Source: Pseudo-nitzschia pungens
Lineage: Eukaryota > Bacillariophyta > Bacillariophyceae > Bacillariales > Bacillariaceae
Reading direction: 5' to 3'
Length of the DNA: 64,000 nucleotides
Assembly: GCA_037355855.1 (NCBI GenBank)
Contig: CM074766.1
Location: 1,922,001-1,986,000, forward strand
Part shown: positions 10,950-22,308 of the stretch, one piece after another
Numbering within the stretch: the stretch's first letter is position 1
Layout of the letters: each line of letters begins with the position of its first letter
Made by a program: the position numbers and the translations under genes
Notes under the pieces: generated by a model
What the model saw: only the letters and a program-made list of their open reading frames with translations
Database searches by the model: none
What the model was told of the DNA's origin: nothing

Positions 10950-11755
10950 CTGCGCTGAGACATTAAGATACTTAACGTCGCATAATGAATGATGACAGAG
11001 ACTGCAACACTGCAAGAAAATAGAGTGTAAATACCCATAATACAGAGTAACGGGATCAGAAAGTGGTAGAAAGTCCAAGACTCTTCCATACGATAGATGG
11101 AGATGAGTTTTTCATAGTAGGCACAACAGAGCTGTCTGCATTTCTAACGCAATCGGAATAATAGAATTGATTTTATTACATGGCAAATTCGTTTCATGCT
11201 TTCTATAGTGAAAATGAGGTGAGAATTTTTTTCTCTCGTCATGTTAGTTCGAACGAGATGCAACTTCTGACAAATTGACCATTCATTCCTGGCTAAATCC
11301 CATCAATCAAGACATGGACGTTGTATGAAAATGATGGCTGGATGGGCGGAACCTACTCCACAAGGAAAAAAAAAAACAGGATAAACTGTTGAACTGCTTC
11401 AGATCCGTGTTTTCTCATCGACGTAGGCCTTCTGAGAAGTTCAGAGCTATTCCTTTTATCTTCAATCACTGGTTCTACTGCAGCCAAGGCGTCTTTTTGA
11501 AGGGTGAAAGGAATGTTTATGTATGCGTGTATACGAATATGGTAGGAGCATGCTTTCCCATCATCTACATTCAAAGTTAGGTGCATCCGACGTTAGCTGT
11601 GTTACTGTGTGGTTCACTTATTTTAATTATCGGGGGCTTATAAATGGGCTCGATCTGATGAACTATTAAACTGAGAAAAAACCAACGTGCGGTTGCGAGA
11701 GTTCGATCTTGTTTGGCAGATGCAGTTGAAGACCGCAAAGATCACAAGATCCATC
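10950..11755. other. Intergenic region between convergent genes
   Basis: It holds the 3' flanks of the coiled-coil gene and of eIF5, which converge here. Apart from an A-run near 11366-11376, nothing was recognised. Confidence 0.5.
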
Positions 11756-13270
11756 TTATTCCTCGTCGGAGTCCGAGTCAGAATCGGCTTCCTGCAACCA
11801 GACAACCAGCGGTTCGGCTTCGCTGCGAAGGGTAGCTCGGACTTCCTCGTTGACGGTTTCGACAGTATATTCGGATCGCCCGTCTTCGGACCATTCGATG
11901 ATAGTTTTCTCTTCAAGTGCGTCTTCGTCGTAGAGTTGCTTGAGCATGACGGGAAAGTTCTTGGGCTTTTCAATGGACATAAGCTCCAGGGAGCCAATCA
12001 AATGCCGCTCGATGATCTTGTTGCCGTTAACAATCTGGGAAATGACCGGAGCGTATTTCTCGATCTCCTTGTTCTTGAAAAACTGGGGTGTGATGGCGGC
12101 ACGGACAAAGATCTTGATCTTGTCGTGTGCCTTGAGCGCGGACGCCATTTGCTGGTTGGCGACCACCTCGGCAATATCACTGGCAGAAGCATCGGGATTA
12201 TCGACAAGATACTTGCGGGTGCCCTCAATGGCAAGTTCTGTCGATGAGCAAAAGTGACGAAACGACACGTAAACCCTCAAATTTTGAGATTCGTTCGTAT
12301 GATAATCAACGCGAGAAAAACGAATTGTCCGCCCTTAGTGTTGTTCCAGCTACTTACCCATAGCACCTTCGTCGTCGACACCAGCCTCGGAAGCAACCTC
12401 GTCGTCCTCAGAGTCGACTCCGAAGTCGTCGTTTTCTTTCTTGCCGAACATCGCCTCCTTGAGGTAGTTTTTTTCTTCGTCGCCGGCATCTTCGGGTGAC
12501 TCCTTGTCCTTTTTGCTCTTCTTCTCCTTTTTGCTTTTCTTTTCCTTCTTGTCTTTCTTCTTCTTTTTGCCTCCTTCGTCGCTGTCTTCCTTGGCCTTCT
12601 TGCCATCGTCCTTCTTTTTCTTGCCCTTTTCCTTCTTTGCCTTTTTGTCCTGAGCCAAAATGTAGTTGGTAAGTTTGTGGTTCATGTCAACCATTTCCTT
12701 GGCACCACAAGCTGCACATCTGTGCCAGATACAACCGCTCTTTATACTGTACTTGGTTTCGGGCTGTTTTGTTCAATGCGAAATGCGATGCACACAAATT
12801 CGATGCGACACGATTGACGCCAAACAAAAATAGCTGTAAGAATCGATTCGTTGCTATTTCCGGAGCCAATGCCATTTGACCGAGTCGAGAACCAAAAACA
12901 GCACCGGGCGATCGAAAATAAATAATGCACGTACCAATCCACAGTTGGGGCAGAGAACGAATCCTTCGATGTACTTGTGCATCAACTTTTGGAGTGCATC
13001 ATCGGTGTGCGCACCGTTGACAATAGCCCGATCGGTGTCCTCGTTGTAGGTGGTCTGGGCACCAAGTTCGCAACCAAAAAACTTGTTGACTTCACCGGGA
13101 TTGCGATGCAAACTCAAAGCGACATCCGAGATGTTCGGAAGCACGGTCTTGATACCGTTTCCGGCACCCTCGATCTTTCCGTAGATTGCGGGCATTCGAT
13201 AGCGGTACTCGGGATCATCGACGGGAGTCGTACCGGCGATGTTGATGATGGTTCCTCCTCGGATAGGCAT
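11756..13270 (-). CDS. EIF5: Eukaryotic translation initiation factor 5 (eIF5)
   Basis: The GTPase-activating protein for eIF2-GTP in start-codon selection. Three exons: 13270-12935, 12763-12358 and 12237-11756, 407 residues. Introns of 171 and 120 nt join in phase 0 and phase 1. The N-terminal domain contains the zinc ribbon C107/C110 (CPNC, end of exon 1) and C128/C131 (CAAC, exon 2). Splicing rebuilds CPNCGL|PETKYSIKSGC, as expected for the family. A Lys/Glu/Asp-rich linker (KKAKKEKGKKKKDDG onward, about 150-220) precedes the HEAT/W2-type C-terminal domain (ELAIEGTRKYL, about 248 onward). The protein ends with the acidic-aromatic tail WLQEADSDSDSDEE that binds eIF2-beta and eIF3c in other eukaryotes. 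The linker is unusually long and Lys-rich. Confidence 0.93.
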
Positions 13271-14625
13271 GGTGGACGATGATGACTTCGTTACTTTTTG
13301 CTAAGTTTCACACCGGCTCTATATGAAGCAGTGTATATTTTTTCCTTGCGGAAGGTCTTGCGAAAGTATTGTTAAACGACGAGATGATCTTGCAGGGTTC
13401 CGACGGCACGATAGCGTCGGTAAATGCTGCGGGTTGGCGTGTATTCTATTCGTTTTGAACGATTGGGGGCAACAGACACGGAATTCGGCGTCTGCGGATC
13501 TAGTTTGATAACGATGATGAGTCAACGTAGTGGGAACCTTGGCCATCGATGGTTGGCTTGGTAATCGATTGAGTAATTTCAAATTACTTGCTGAATGCAA
13601 AGAGTGAGAGAGCGTAATGGGAATAGAACTTGCCGGTACAAGTAACTTTTTTAATGCGTTCTCGGTTTGATCTTGTACGTCCAAAAACTGTACTCGTACT
13701 AAGTAAGACTTACGTTAGGTTGTGGTTGTGGGAAGCTAAGGTTACAATGCAACTGACGGAATGAAGAAGGGTTTTGAGAAATCCATAATGGATGGAGCTG
13801 GCTAACCAGTTATTTCACGTGGTAAGGCTCTACCACCAGTAATTACCAATTACCTGTACCATAGTTGTGTGATGCGTAATTAAGGTTAGTCAATTTTGCA
13901 GCGAGTCAATAAATACCTGTAGTTGTTGTATCGTAAAAATAGTACGAAGTTGGACGAAATTGAACGATCTCCTCTCGAGTTCTCGTGTTTGGCGCGATTC
14001 GAAAAGCCTATGCATCCTATGTATGCACCATAGTTTCAAGAAAACAATGAGACGGAGCGGTAAGATCTTACCTTAATTATCCATTTTGGCCTTCGTTCTT
14101 TTTCTTGATCGACTGCTCACTAAGACTTACTACGAGTAACCTTACCAGTACACGGACCTCTTAGTACTAAATCTACCCACGTTGTCACTGATGTAAATAA
14201 TCCTGGCCGCGGAAGGCGTTTCGTAGCCTCTACTACAAAATTCCTATCAGCTGTCCCCGGGTTTCAGTAGAAATTAGTAGTCGGGGACGTAGAACAGGGG
14301 GACAGCTGATTGTTGGGGTTAGTATTGCGAGATGCCTTCTGAGAACACAGAGCGCAAATACTTCAAAAAACTATTGAGAAAACTAACTTTTGTTGTTTTA
14401 TTCAATGGAATCGTTGGTACAACAGTCAATACCAAGGCACATCGTCGAAACTGACTAAAATCACTGGACCTCTGCATTCCAGGATCGTCATACCATAGCA
14501 CTCACTCGGGTCGAATCCGTATTGGTTTGACACCACGTTTTCTTTGCGACGCTGAGAAAGAACTCGAAAGAGAGAAACGATTTTTTGAAAGTCTGTGACT
14601 TCGCGATTCGATCATTGTTGGAACG
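13271..14625. other. Intergenic region between divergent genes
   Basis: It separates divergently transcribed eIF5 and the E2 gene. It holds hairpin repeat copy 2 (14231-14324) and GTAAG/CTTAC-rich words near 13700-13870 and 14060-14160. No coding region is supported. Confidence 0.55.
14231..14324 (-). repeat. 94-bp hairpin element, copy 2 (loop inverted, right arm decayed)
   Basis: The left arm TTCCTATCAGCTGTCCCCGG and right arm GGGGGACAGCTGAT match copies 1 and 3. The loop (CAGTAGAAATTAGTAG...) is the reverse complement of their loop, so this copy is inserted in the opposite orientation. Its distal right end has diverged (TTGTTGGGGTTAGTA), which suggests an older insertion. Confidence 0.75.
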
Positions 14626-15392
14626 ATGTCAGAATACGGAACCGAGTTGCTTCGTCGCCAACTGGCTGGTAAGTCGTCGCAGACCCTATGCTTTGCCAAC
14701 TGCATCCTCATATCTCTAGATGCCAACGTGCAGTTCTCAGTTGAGAAACTGTCGGTCTTGCAGCATTCCGTTCAGTGTTTTACGTCGGGTAGCAGAGCCT
14801 CTAAATTGAAATCGCATCCACCTGCATTCATCGCAGATTGGTTTAGATGTCACGAGGAAACATAATTTACTCACCAGCATTACACGACCAATACTCTTCT
14901 GCCTGTCGCAATTTCGATTTTTCCAACCGAACAGACTTGTGCAAGAACCCTATCGATCTAGTATCTGTGGGTTTGGTAGACGACAGCAATCTGTACGAAT
15001 GGGAAATCTTGATTATGGGACCGGACGGTACTCTTTTCGAGGGGGGATTTTTCAAGGCCCGCCTGGTGTTTCCTCCGGACTTCCCCAATATGCCACCGAC
15101 GATGACCTTTATATCCGAAATGTGGCACCCCAATGTCTACGAGGACGGCAAGGTTTGTATCTCTATTCTTCATCCACCCGGTGAAGACGCCATGAATTCC
15201 CAAGAGTCTGCAATCGAGCGATGGAGACCGATCCTTGGAGTGGAACAAATCCTCATTTCAGTGATTTCCATGCTTTCTGACCCCAACGACGAAAGCCCAG
15301 CCAACTTGGATGCTGCTGTTCAGTGGAGAAACGACAGACCGGCCTTCAAGAAGAAGGTGCGACAAATTGTACGAAAGAGCCAGGAGGAGTAA
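14626..15392 (+). CDS. Ubiquitin-conjugating enzyme E2, UBE2G/UBC7 type
   Basis: Two exons, 14626-14668 and 14935-15392, with a 266-nt intron (donor G|GTAAGTC, acceptor GAACAG|AC), phase 1, 166 residues. The tiny first exon supplies MSEYGTELLRRQLA, the N-terminal helix, which then joins LCKNPIDLVSVGLVDD. The catalytic cysteine is C89 in GKVCISILH, preceded by the HPN motif (79-81). The acidic loop insert after it (HPPGEDAMNSQESAIERW) marks the UBE2G1/UBC7 and CDC34 group. The tail VRQIVRKSQEE resembles UBE2G1. Family members build K48-linked chains, often in ER-associated degradation. ATG 14847 is not used because it would skip the conserved helix. Confidence 0.93.
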
Positions 15393-16367
15393 TGTGGATA
15401 AAATTATGATAGGCTACGGGATTCAACAAAAAGATCTACGCCACGGTGCTATACCTCTGGGTTGCGGATTAAAATGATTCATGAACAGAAGCGAATTTGA
15501 TATCGATGGTTGTTTTGGTAGCAACTACCATACTTGTGTCGTAATAATCCATAGATCCATTTGGGTTCAAACAGCATCAAGCAGGAGTGGTTTGGGAGGA
15601 CGTAAAAGATACTGTAGCCAGTAGGAATTTATTGGGAATAACATTTCTTCTTCATTTTCCATCGTTTGAATTTTTTTTTTTCCGGACGCAGCTAAAATGG
15701 ATCCCAGTGGCTCTGAGAAACCAGATATACTCTAGAAGACGAAGAAATGCCATGGAAACCATTGAACTATCAGTTCCAAGCCGTCGAGTGTGGCCAAGGT
15801 GATGAATATGTGTTGAAAATCCGAAGTCGATGAAAGTAGAAGCTTTTTGCGAACGCAATTCGAACTTACTATAAGGTAGAACAAGTGCACGTAAGGATAA
15901 CAAACCGTTTTCAAAATAACGAATATTCGTTCGAGTATTCAGTATTGGTGCGAGGTACGAGTATCCCAAGAGATTGCACCGCGAAGAATATCGAAATCAA
16001 TGGAATACCCCTGTTACTGCGTGCCTTCTATCCTTGCAGTACTTGTAAACATTCCGATGGCGACAGGACCATACCGAAATCGAAACGAAATCTGTGATCT
16101 GTCGCATTTGTACATCGGGACAATTTTCTATTTGACTCTTTTTCACTAAACGTACTTGCAATTAGTTTTCTTTGACGAGGAGAAACGAAGCTAAAACGAA
16201 GCACCAACTCCAAATCAACAGATACTCTCTCCTCCGTACTGAATGCTAGTCTCGGACAGCACAATGAACTCATGCAAATTCTTGGAATTTGTGACACTGG
16301 AATCTTGTCTCCAGAGACCTATGCTTTGCGTTGTGCACCGCCTTGAGGGAAATCTCGTACCAATTCA
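15393..16367. other. Intergenic region
   Basis: 3' flanks of the E2 gene and of PC4, which converge. Short ORFs on both strands show no family features. Confidence 0.5.
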
Positions 16368-16867
16368 TCACTTCTGTACCGCTTGCACTTCTGTTTCAAT
16401 GTGGCCGTCCTTGATCAAATCGCGAAGAGTCTCGTATTGAGCCAAAGTCAGCGATATACCCTTTTTCCCAGGTAACGCCTTGCCGTCTTTCTCATACATC
16501 TTCATCAGGGAGCGAAACAATCATAAATCGTAGGTTGGAGAATGGTTGGGTCGTGGAGGGATTGGTGGTGAAACAAGGTCGTGAGAACAGAAACGAAACG
16601 GTCGGGAGAGGAAAGCAACATTCGAGGCTTCGATCAACAACAGTCCCTGCGTACCTCCCTGATATCAATCAGGACGTTACCCCTGAAAGATCTAACGGTG
16701 CAACGGCGTTTGGAAGAGAGCTCGAAAAACGAGTCGCCATCGTCATTTTTCAATACAGGGCTCTCGCTTTTCTCATCCTTCTCAGGTTTGTCGCTGCCTT
16801 CCCCCTTCTCGGTAGAGCCCTTGAAGTCCATACCATAATCAACTTTGCGTTTTTTTTCAGAAGACAT
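16368..16867 (-). CDS. SUB1: Transcriptional coactivator p15/PC4 (SUB1 family)
   Basis: Two exons, 16867-16655 and 16499-16368, 114 residues, with a 155-nt intron in phase 0. The donor GAG|GTACGC and acceptor GAAG|ATG join VLIDIRE to [19 protein letters not shown], rebuilding the single-stranded-DNA-binding core of PC4 (the DIRE...[11 protein letters not shown] signature). The N-terminal half is a charged, Ser-rich region starting [10 protein letters not shown], typical of the regulatory part of PC4. The protein binds ssDNA and acts in RNA polymerase II transcription in other eukaryotes. The second exon is only 44 codons, which is why the gene is easily missed. Confidence 0.9.
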
Positions 16868-17530
16868 CGTTTTATTTCCTATTTTTGCAACAATTGCTTT
16901 CAGGGCCTAGTATTCTGCTCTGGACACTCTGTATTGTTAACCAATCCGTCACGGTATGGAGAGACACCAAAACGTTTCGATCTTGCTCTATCGTGTTTCG
17001 AGAAAGATTTTTCAATTTCCTTTCTGATGGGCCCGGATGCATGGAAGTGAATGAGATAATGGCGCGATTGCGCTTGGGTGCTGCGGGAAACAATGTTTTC
17101 ACCTGTAGAATAAAATTGAAAAAAGGGAAGAAAAGCTGCAAGCGCATGGAAGAAGTGATGACCTGATTGATAGCAAACTTGTTTCCAACAATGCTTCAAA
17201 TTAGAGTCGATGACCAGGAGGAAGAATACATTTTTCGACGAGCTTGCAGGAAAGCGAGGACGTTTGAAGAAATTTGTTGGGAAATGCAATGGAAAGAGGA
17301 AGACTAGTACTACGTGAACCAATATCGATGTTGACAAGAAGTTCAACACGCCGAGGGACAAAAAACTTGTGCTAAAACTTTGTTGTTTAATGAGTAGGCC
17401 TCTATTTTCAAAATATACATATAATCACCAGTATTGATGTAGTGACGCCGTTATCATTGGCGGATGTAGAATGCTTGAGTTCGTCTATCCTTTACGGCTC
17501 AAGCTTTTCGAATGCAATGCGATCGCTAAT
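16868..17530. other. Intergenic region
   Basis: Between the PC4 start and the end of the ABHD17-like gene. No gene or repeat recognised. Confidence 0.5.
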
Positions 17531-18496
17531 TCACGTCGAGATTCCTTCAGTCCCTGCATTCATTTCGCGTATGGCCAACGGCACACACTCTGGCACTGGT
17601 GTCGGTTTTACCACTTTTCCACGTCTTGCGCCTATGTGCAAATCCAAAAATTCTACAAACTTGTCCACGAATGCCCCAGTTGGTCTTAACAATGCCTCGA
17701 TATTGTTATGGCCAGCTCCCTCTACCCAGAACGGTTTTGCTCGCCATTCTTGCGGTAGTGCCATGAATAAGTCTTCCCCATGCGAAAACGGAACGACTTC
17801 ATCTTGCGTTCCGTGGACTATGAAAACAGGACATCTAATAGATGGCGCTTTGTCAATGTTTGGGAACTGTTTGGCAAGCAATTGAAGAGAGTCAGATGAA
17901 TCAATACAAGTTTCTCTGTTTTGGGAGAAATATCAAGTTGAGATTGAAGAAGTCTCACGTGATGATTGACAAATCGGACTTACCCTGTCTCCAACCATAG
18001 TAAATCTAAAATCAAAAACAACGCGATAGGCACTCAACAGCGGACTTTGGAGTATAACACCGCCGACACTTTGGCCCTCTCTAGCTGTCTTCGAAGCTAG
18101 ATAACACGAAGGGCCCGAACCCAATGATCGTCCATAAAGTACGATCTGTTCCGGTTGCAGCCCTCTCACTTCAAGCAAATATTGATAGGCAGATTCAATG
18201 TCTGCGTAGCAATTATCTTCGCTCGGTGAACCATTTGATTTTCCGTAACCAGAGTAGTCATATGCCATCATGTTAACTCGCAAAACTCTCGCCAAGTCGT
18301 TGAACCAATCGTAAATCATTCCAAGATCTTCGGCATTTCCGTGTGAAAAGAGAATTGTTACTTGTGCATTGGGACGTTCGATATAAAATGCTGGAATCCT
18401 GGAACCTGTAGCCGTATTGAGCCAAAAATGTCGTGAAGGATGAAGATATGTTGGAGGCGGTGGCTGAAAGAGCAGCGAACTTACAGCGTCTCCCAT
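17531..18496 (-). CDS. ABHD17-like alpha/beta hydrolase (depalmitoylase family)
   Basis: Two exons, 18496-17984 and 17866-17531, with a 117-nt intron in phase 0, 282 residues. The triad is readable: nucleophile S124 in YGRSLGSG, acid D193 in HGTQDEVVPFSHG, and H224 in EGAGHNNIE. The oxyanion/strand motif FSHGNAEDLG and the block YDYSGYGKS are characteristic of the ABHD17/FAM108 group, which remove palmitate from membrane-associated proteins in animals. Animal ABHD17 proteins have an N-terminal cysteine cluster for membrane anchoring. Here the N-terminus is MGDAVSSL, which fits an N-myristoylation signal (Gly2, Ser6) and has no cysteines. Intron position and phase give an exact join VGDR|FPNIDK. 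Confidence 0.9.
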
Positions 18497-19922
18497 GTCT
18501 GCGTCGTGATTCTTTTCTTGACGTCCTGGTTGCCGATCAATGCTTGATTCGATTTTGTGAAAGGCGACGGAAAGTGAAGCGATAACCGTCCAGCCTGTAC
18601 TCGCAAATTGTCAAAACGTGGTTGTTGATTATGCGGAAGAGCTTATCTTCCATTCGTTGTTCAGTGTCTTTTATAAATAACACACGACTAACTGCCTTTC
18701 CACCGATCGTTGTTGTGATGGTTGGAATACAAAAGATGATACTGTTGTCGTATATGTACCGGTACTGTTACCATTGAGACAGAGTGTTGCTAACAGAGAG
18801 GCCCACAACGCTATTATTGACTCTTCGTAGCCACTCTCAACGAAGCAGAAAGGGAGCTCTCGGGATCGATGTAATTTTTTTAGTACTTCAATTTTTTTGT
18901 TGCCCCACCATCATCACTATCACTTTTTTGAAAAAGAGCTAACTTAGCGGAATCGATCACAAATCGGGGTCATTCTCGTCATTCAAACAGACACATGATC
19001 GAAACTTTACCGAGAAATGATCGCCAGCCGGTTTACAAGTAATTAACTCACTGAATTCTTAATCATCTACCGGTACAGTACCGTATGTCCCGAAAGCACA
19101 GAGCGGACAACTGGAGGACTAGCTACTACTACAACATGAAGTGACGTAGGACTACCCGTTACTATTGCTTTGTTCTAGCTAGCGTTATCCAGAAGGCTAA
19201 ACCCATTCTCGAATGCCGAAGGCAGGTCAACATGCATAGTAGTAATACTACGACACTGGTAACAGACGACTCTTTCTTCTTTTTCTTCTTAAATTGTACG
19301 AAGTAACCTTAATATTCTGAAACAATTTCTGTGTATATAATATCGCAAGAGCTGCATCAATTGAAGTCAAAAGCCTCAGTGCATACTTCAAGAACTTGGA
19401 TAGAAAAAAATAGGAGCATCTGATGCTGCCAATCTACCCAACAATTTTAATGCAACAATCCAATTCCTTCTTTAAAATTATTTCATGATTCCAATCCTTC
19501 TTCTCAACAGACTTTTTCTTCCTTTGTACGAAATTCACATCAATTTTTCTGACCCTCTTGTTTTTAAAGGAGCATTTCCCTTCAGCAAACTTAGGTTTTT
19601 TGGACAAAAGGGATACGGGTGCCTCGCTTCGAAATAAGTTACTCGAATCAAACGACTTGAGAGTCCAGCTACGCCGGTAAGGGACTTGTAATGAGTTGGT
19701 CTACTTGACCTTACTAACTTTTCCTTTATTTTAAATCTAAAAAAATAAGTTGTGCTTTGCCCACAACGCTACACCGGTGTGTGTGAACGTGCAGCATGGT
19801 ACCGTATCTCACGTGGACCTTTCCTACTCGTTAATTTATGGTAAAAGTCGACTGGTAGCACCTTTCCTTCTAGACTAGCTTTCACACCATCTTCGCAAGC
19901 GATCACCTTCTGAACGTGGCAA
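18497..19922. other. Intergenic region
   Basis: No gene recognised. The sequence is AT-rich with tri- and tetra-nucleotide drift (TACTAC/GTAGTA words near 19120-19250). No clear repeat boundaries. Confidence 0.5.
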
Positions 19923-21083
19923 CTATCCACTACATGCACCCTTCACAAGATCGGGTTTCGCAATCAATAGGCGGAATGTAGTTTCGATGGCGACGTTTCC
20001 ACCTACTGCAGCACTCAATAAAAATGGATATAATCCTGTTTGCTGATCACGTATTCCCAAGACATTGCAATCCGCCTCAACAATTTGACCCAGACCGTCT
20101 TCCCAGGCAATCCTGTCGCGGATAGCAATGTGGATCGGAGCGTCGCCATCGGCGTTCCTTTTCACTGCTGCTTCCGGGTAAGCCTTGAGAAGCTCCCGTA
20201 GGAGATCTGCATATTTCACTCGAAACGGACGCCTAGCTATTGCACAGTGCAGAGGGTAATTTCCATTCAAGTCTGCATAGGAAGCCAATTTTGGATCCAG
20301 ATTCAGAGCTACCAACAACGCGTTCAGTGGCCCTTTCATGTCTAGCAAACCGTGCAGAATATATTTCGATAGGTGCTCTGCTCCTTTGCCCAAATCTGTC
20401 GGGCACGCAGATGATAACTTAAAGCTTTCCATGGCTAAGAAAATCACTTTGTTCCAAAAGCGTGCAAAAAGATTTCCTGTCACCGTCTTTCCCCTAAGGA
20501 TATGCGCAATTTCCAAGTGTATAGGTATGCTTTGGAGATGCGACTGCCAGAGTGCGTGGAGTGCAGTTTGCTGATCAAAGGTCTTGGCCCGCAAGACCGG
20601 AGGGTGCTTTCGAATGATGGCTTTAATTACGGATATATCAGCATGGCTTCCACAGGCTGAATGAAGGACAGTGGATCCCAAGACGCGGTTTCTGATGAGG
20701 AGATCCTCTGGTTTCATTCGTTCGAGTAAAGGTTTGACTTTTCCCGGAGATCGTTGAACCCTCCAACACAAAAGGTGGAGTGGGGTTGCTCCGTATTTAT
20801 TTTCTTGAATCGTCAACGCTTCGGGCCAAGTATCTACTACACATTGAAGCAAGCTCACTGGCGCAGAGGGAATATTGCAGATTGCATGGAGGATCGTCGA
20901 TCCGTTGGACGGGTCCACGCGTCCTCGAATCTCTTCTGGATGAGCTTCATACCAGTCACTGACGACATCCCATTTCCCTTCCTCTATCAGTTCAGGGATC
21001 GATTGATTTGGATCCTCTAGCTTCTTGTAGGTGCTATTTTGTGGGTCGTCCGCCATTTTCATACGAAAGACATTTGAGTTCAA
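19923..21083 (-). CDS. Ankyrin-repeat-like protein
   Basis: Intron-less ORF of 386 residues with at least five ankyrin-like units: NGSTILHAICN, YGATPLHLLCW, LGSTVLHSACG, QQTALHALWQS, NGNYPLHCAIA and DGDAPIHIAIRD. The spacing between units is irregular, as is usual in the large ankyrin-like families of diatoms and other stramenopiles. No signal peptide or membrane segment is seen. The first methionine is used; a second one at residue 8 or 10 is equally possible. Role unknown, presumably protein-protein interaction. Confidence 0.82.
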   Translation of the reverse strand: MNSNVFRMKMADDPQNSTYKKLEDPNQSIPELIEEGKWDVVSDWYEAHPEEIRGRVDPSNGSTILHAICNIPSAPVSLLQCVVDTWPEALTIQENKYGATPLHLLCWRVQRSPGKVKPLLERMKPEDLLIRNRVLGSTVLHSACGSHADISVIKAIIRKHPPVLRAKTFDQQTALHALWQSHLQSIPIHLEIAHILRGKTVTGNLFARFWNKVIFLAMESFKLSSACPTDLGKGAEHLSKYILHGLLDMKGPLNALLVALNLDPKLASYADLNGNYPLHCAIARRPFRVKYADLLRELLKAYPEAAVKRNADGDAPIHIAIRDRIAWEDGLGQIVEADCNVLGIRDQQTGLYPFLLSAAVGGNVAIETTFRLLIAKPDLVKGACSG

Positions 21084-22308
21084 CGGTGGGGAAATCGTCG
21101 ACGAAATTCAGAAGAAGAATTTGTAAGAAGGGTCCCACAGGAGTTGCCGATGCCACACTGAAAATACAGGATGCAGGTGCCTCGGTAATGCTGCACTGGA
21201 GAAGACTCAGTCGTGTGTCCCAAAGAACAACACCATCGACGACGACTCCCATTTTAGTCGTACTGTACGAGTACCGTAACCTTACCGTATGTGTGGGAGG
21301 TAAGTGATCTCGGAAATCTCAGGCTCTATCTCACGTCAATAAGTTACCGCTCATACGATACTAGTCACATGATGACTCGGAAGCTACTTCGAAAATAATT
21401 ATCAAAGGAACGTCTTTTCCTTGGTTTCGAATCGAATATCGAATCAGTCAACGACAAAATCTTTACAATAATGACCAGAAGGCGGTTTACTATGCTGATG
21501 CTGCGTGTGTGCGAGTGTTTGAAGTTGGATATTCAGTGCAAGATTTTCAGAAGCAGGAATGAAAAAGAAGCGAAACAACAGAGAAGATTCAGGCCAGTAT
21601 TGCAATGATGAGCAATACCTTTTTTCCTACAACAGTAAGAATTTGAGAAGATAATGAATTCGTGAATAATCACACCAGAACGATGAAACAGGGAAATTCA
21701 ACATGAAAGTAAGGTCTCACTTTTACTCAATATGCATACTAATGATTAATACCATATTCCTCTATTTAGTTGATGATTTTCATGTCATTCGGTGACACTG
21801 TCACTAAAACTGGAGACAGACATCGTCGGTTGCTGTGATTGATAGACGTTTCTTTTGCATTGATCTGATGGATGCATCCCTTCGAACCTGGCACAGCTGT
21901 TCTCTTAGTCTACCTAACACAAGAGGGATGGGTAGACGGCATTCGACGAATACATGAATAAAACAGCCACTAACTTGTTGTGGACAATCTGATGGATTCT
22001 TACTATCAGTTGTAGTACTCGTGTTCCTTAGCACCCATTGTTGATGAACTCAAATACACGACTGCACACCAAAAGCATATGCAGAAAAGTAGAGATGGTA
22101 TGCGTGCGTTTCGAGGGAGGATTCTTTCAAAAAAAGAATGTTTCGCTATCGAAAGCACCACATATTTACAAGATGAACTCGATTGATTTTGCCACGTCGA
22201 CTTGGCTGCCATCCACCATGCCGCCGCCGCCGCCGCCGCCGCCTACTGCTGCCGCTCAGCTGCTACAAATGGATGGAGGTACGATGTTCGTCTGTTTCTG
22301 TGTTGCTC
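21084..22308. other. Intergenic region with a GCC run
   Basis: Mostly AT-rich and without a supported gene. It has a (CCG)n trinucleotide run at about 22218-22241, close to the end of the diflavin reductase gene. Confidence 0.5.

Noticed and set aside
13319..13684. 121-residue open frame upstream of eIF5
   Set aside because: It lies in the 5' flank with no domain features or splice support.
16872..17361. 153-residue minus-strand open frame between PC4 and the hydrolase
   Set aside because: Phe/Leu-rich composition typical of AT-rich non-coding DNA; no conserved motif.
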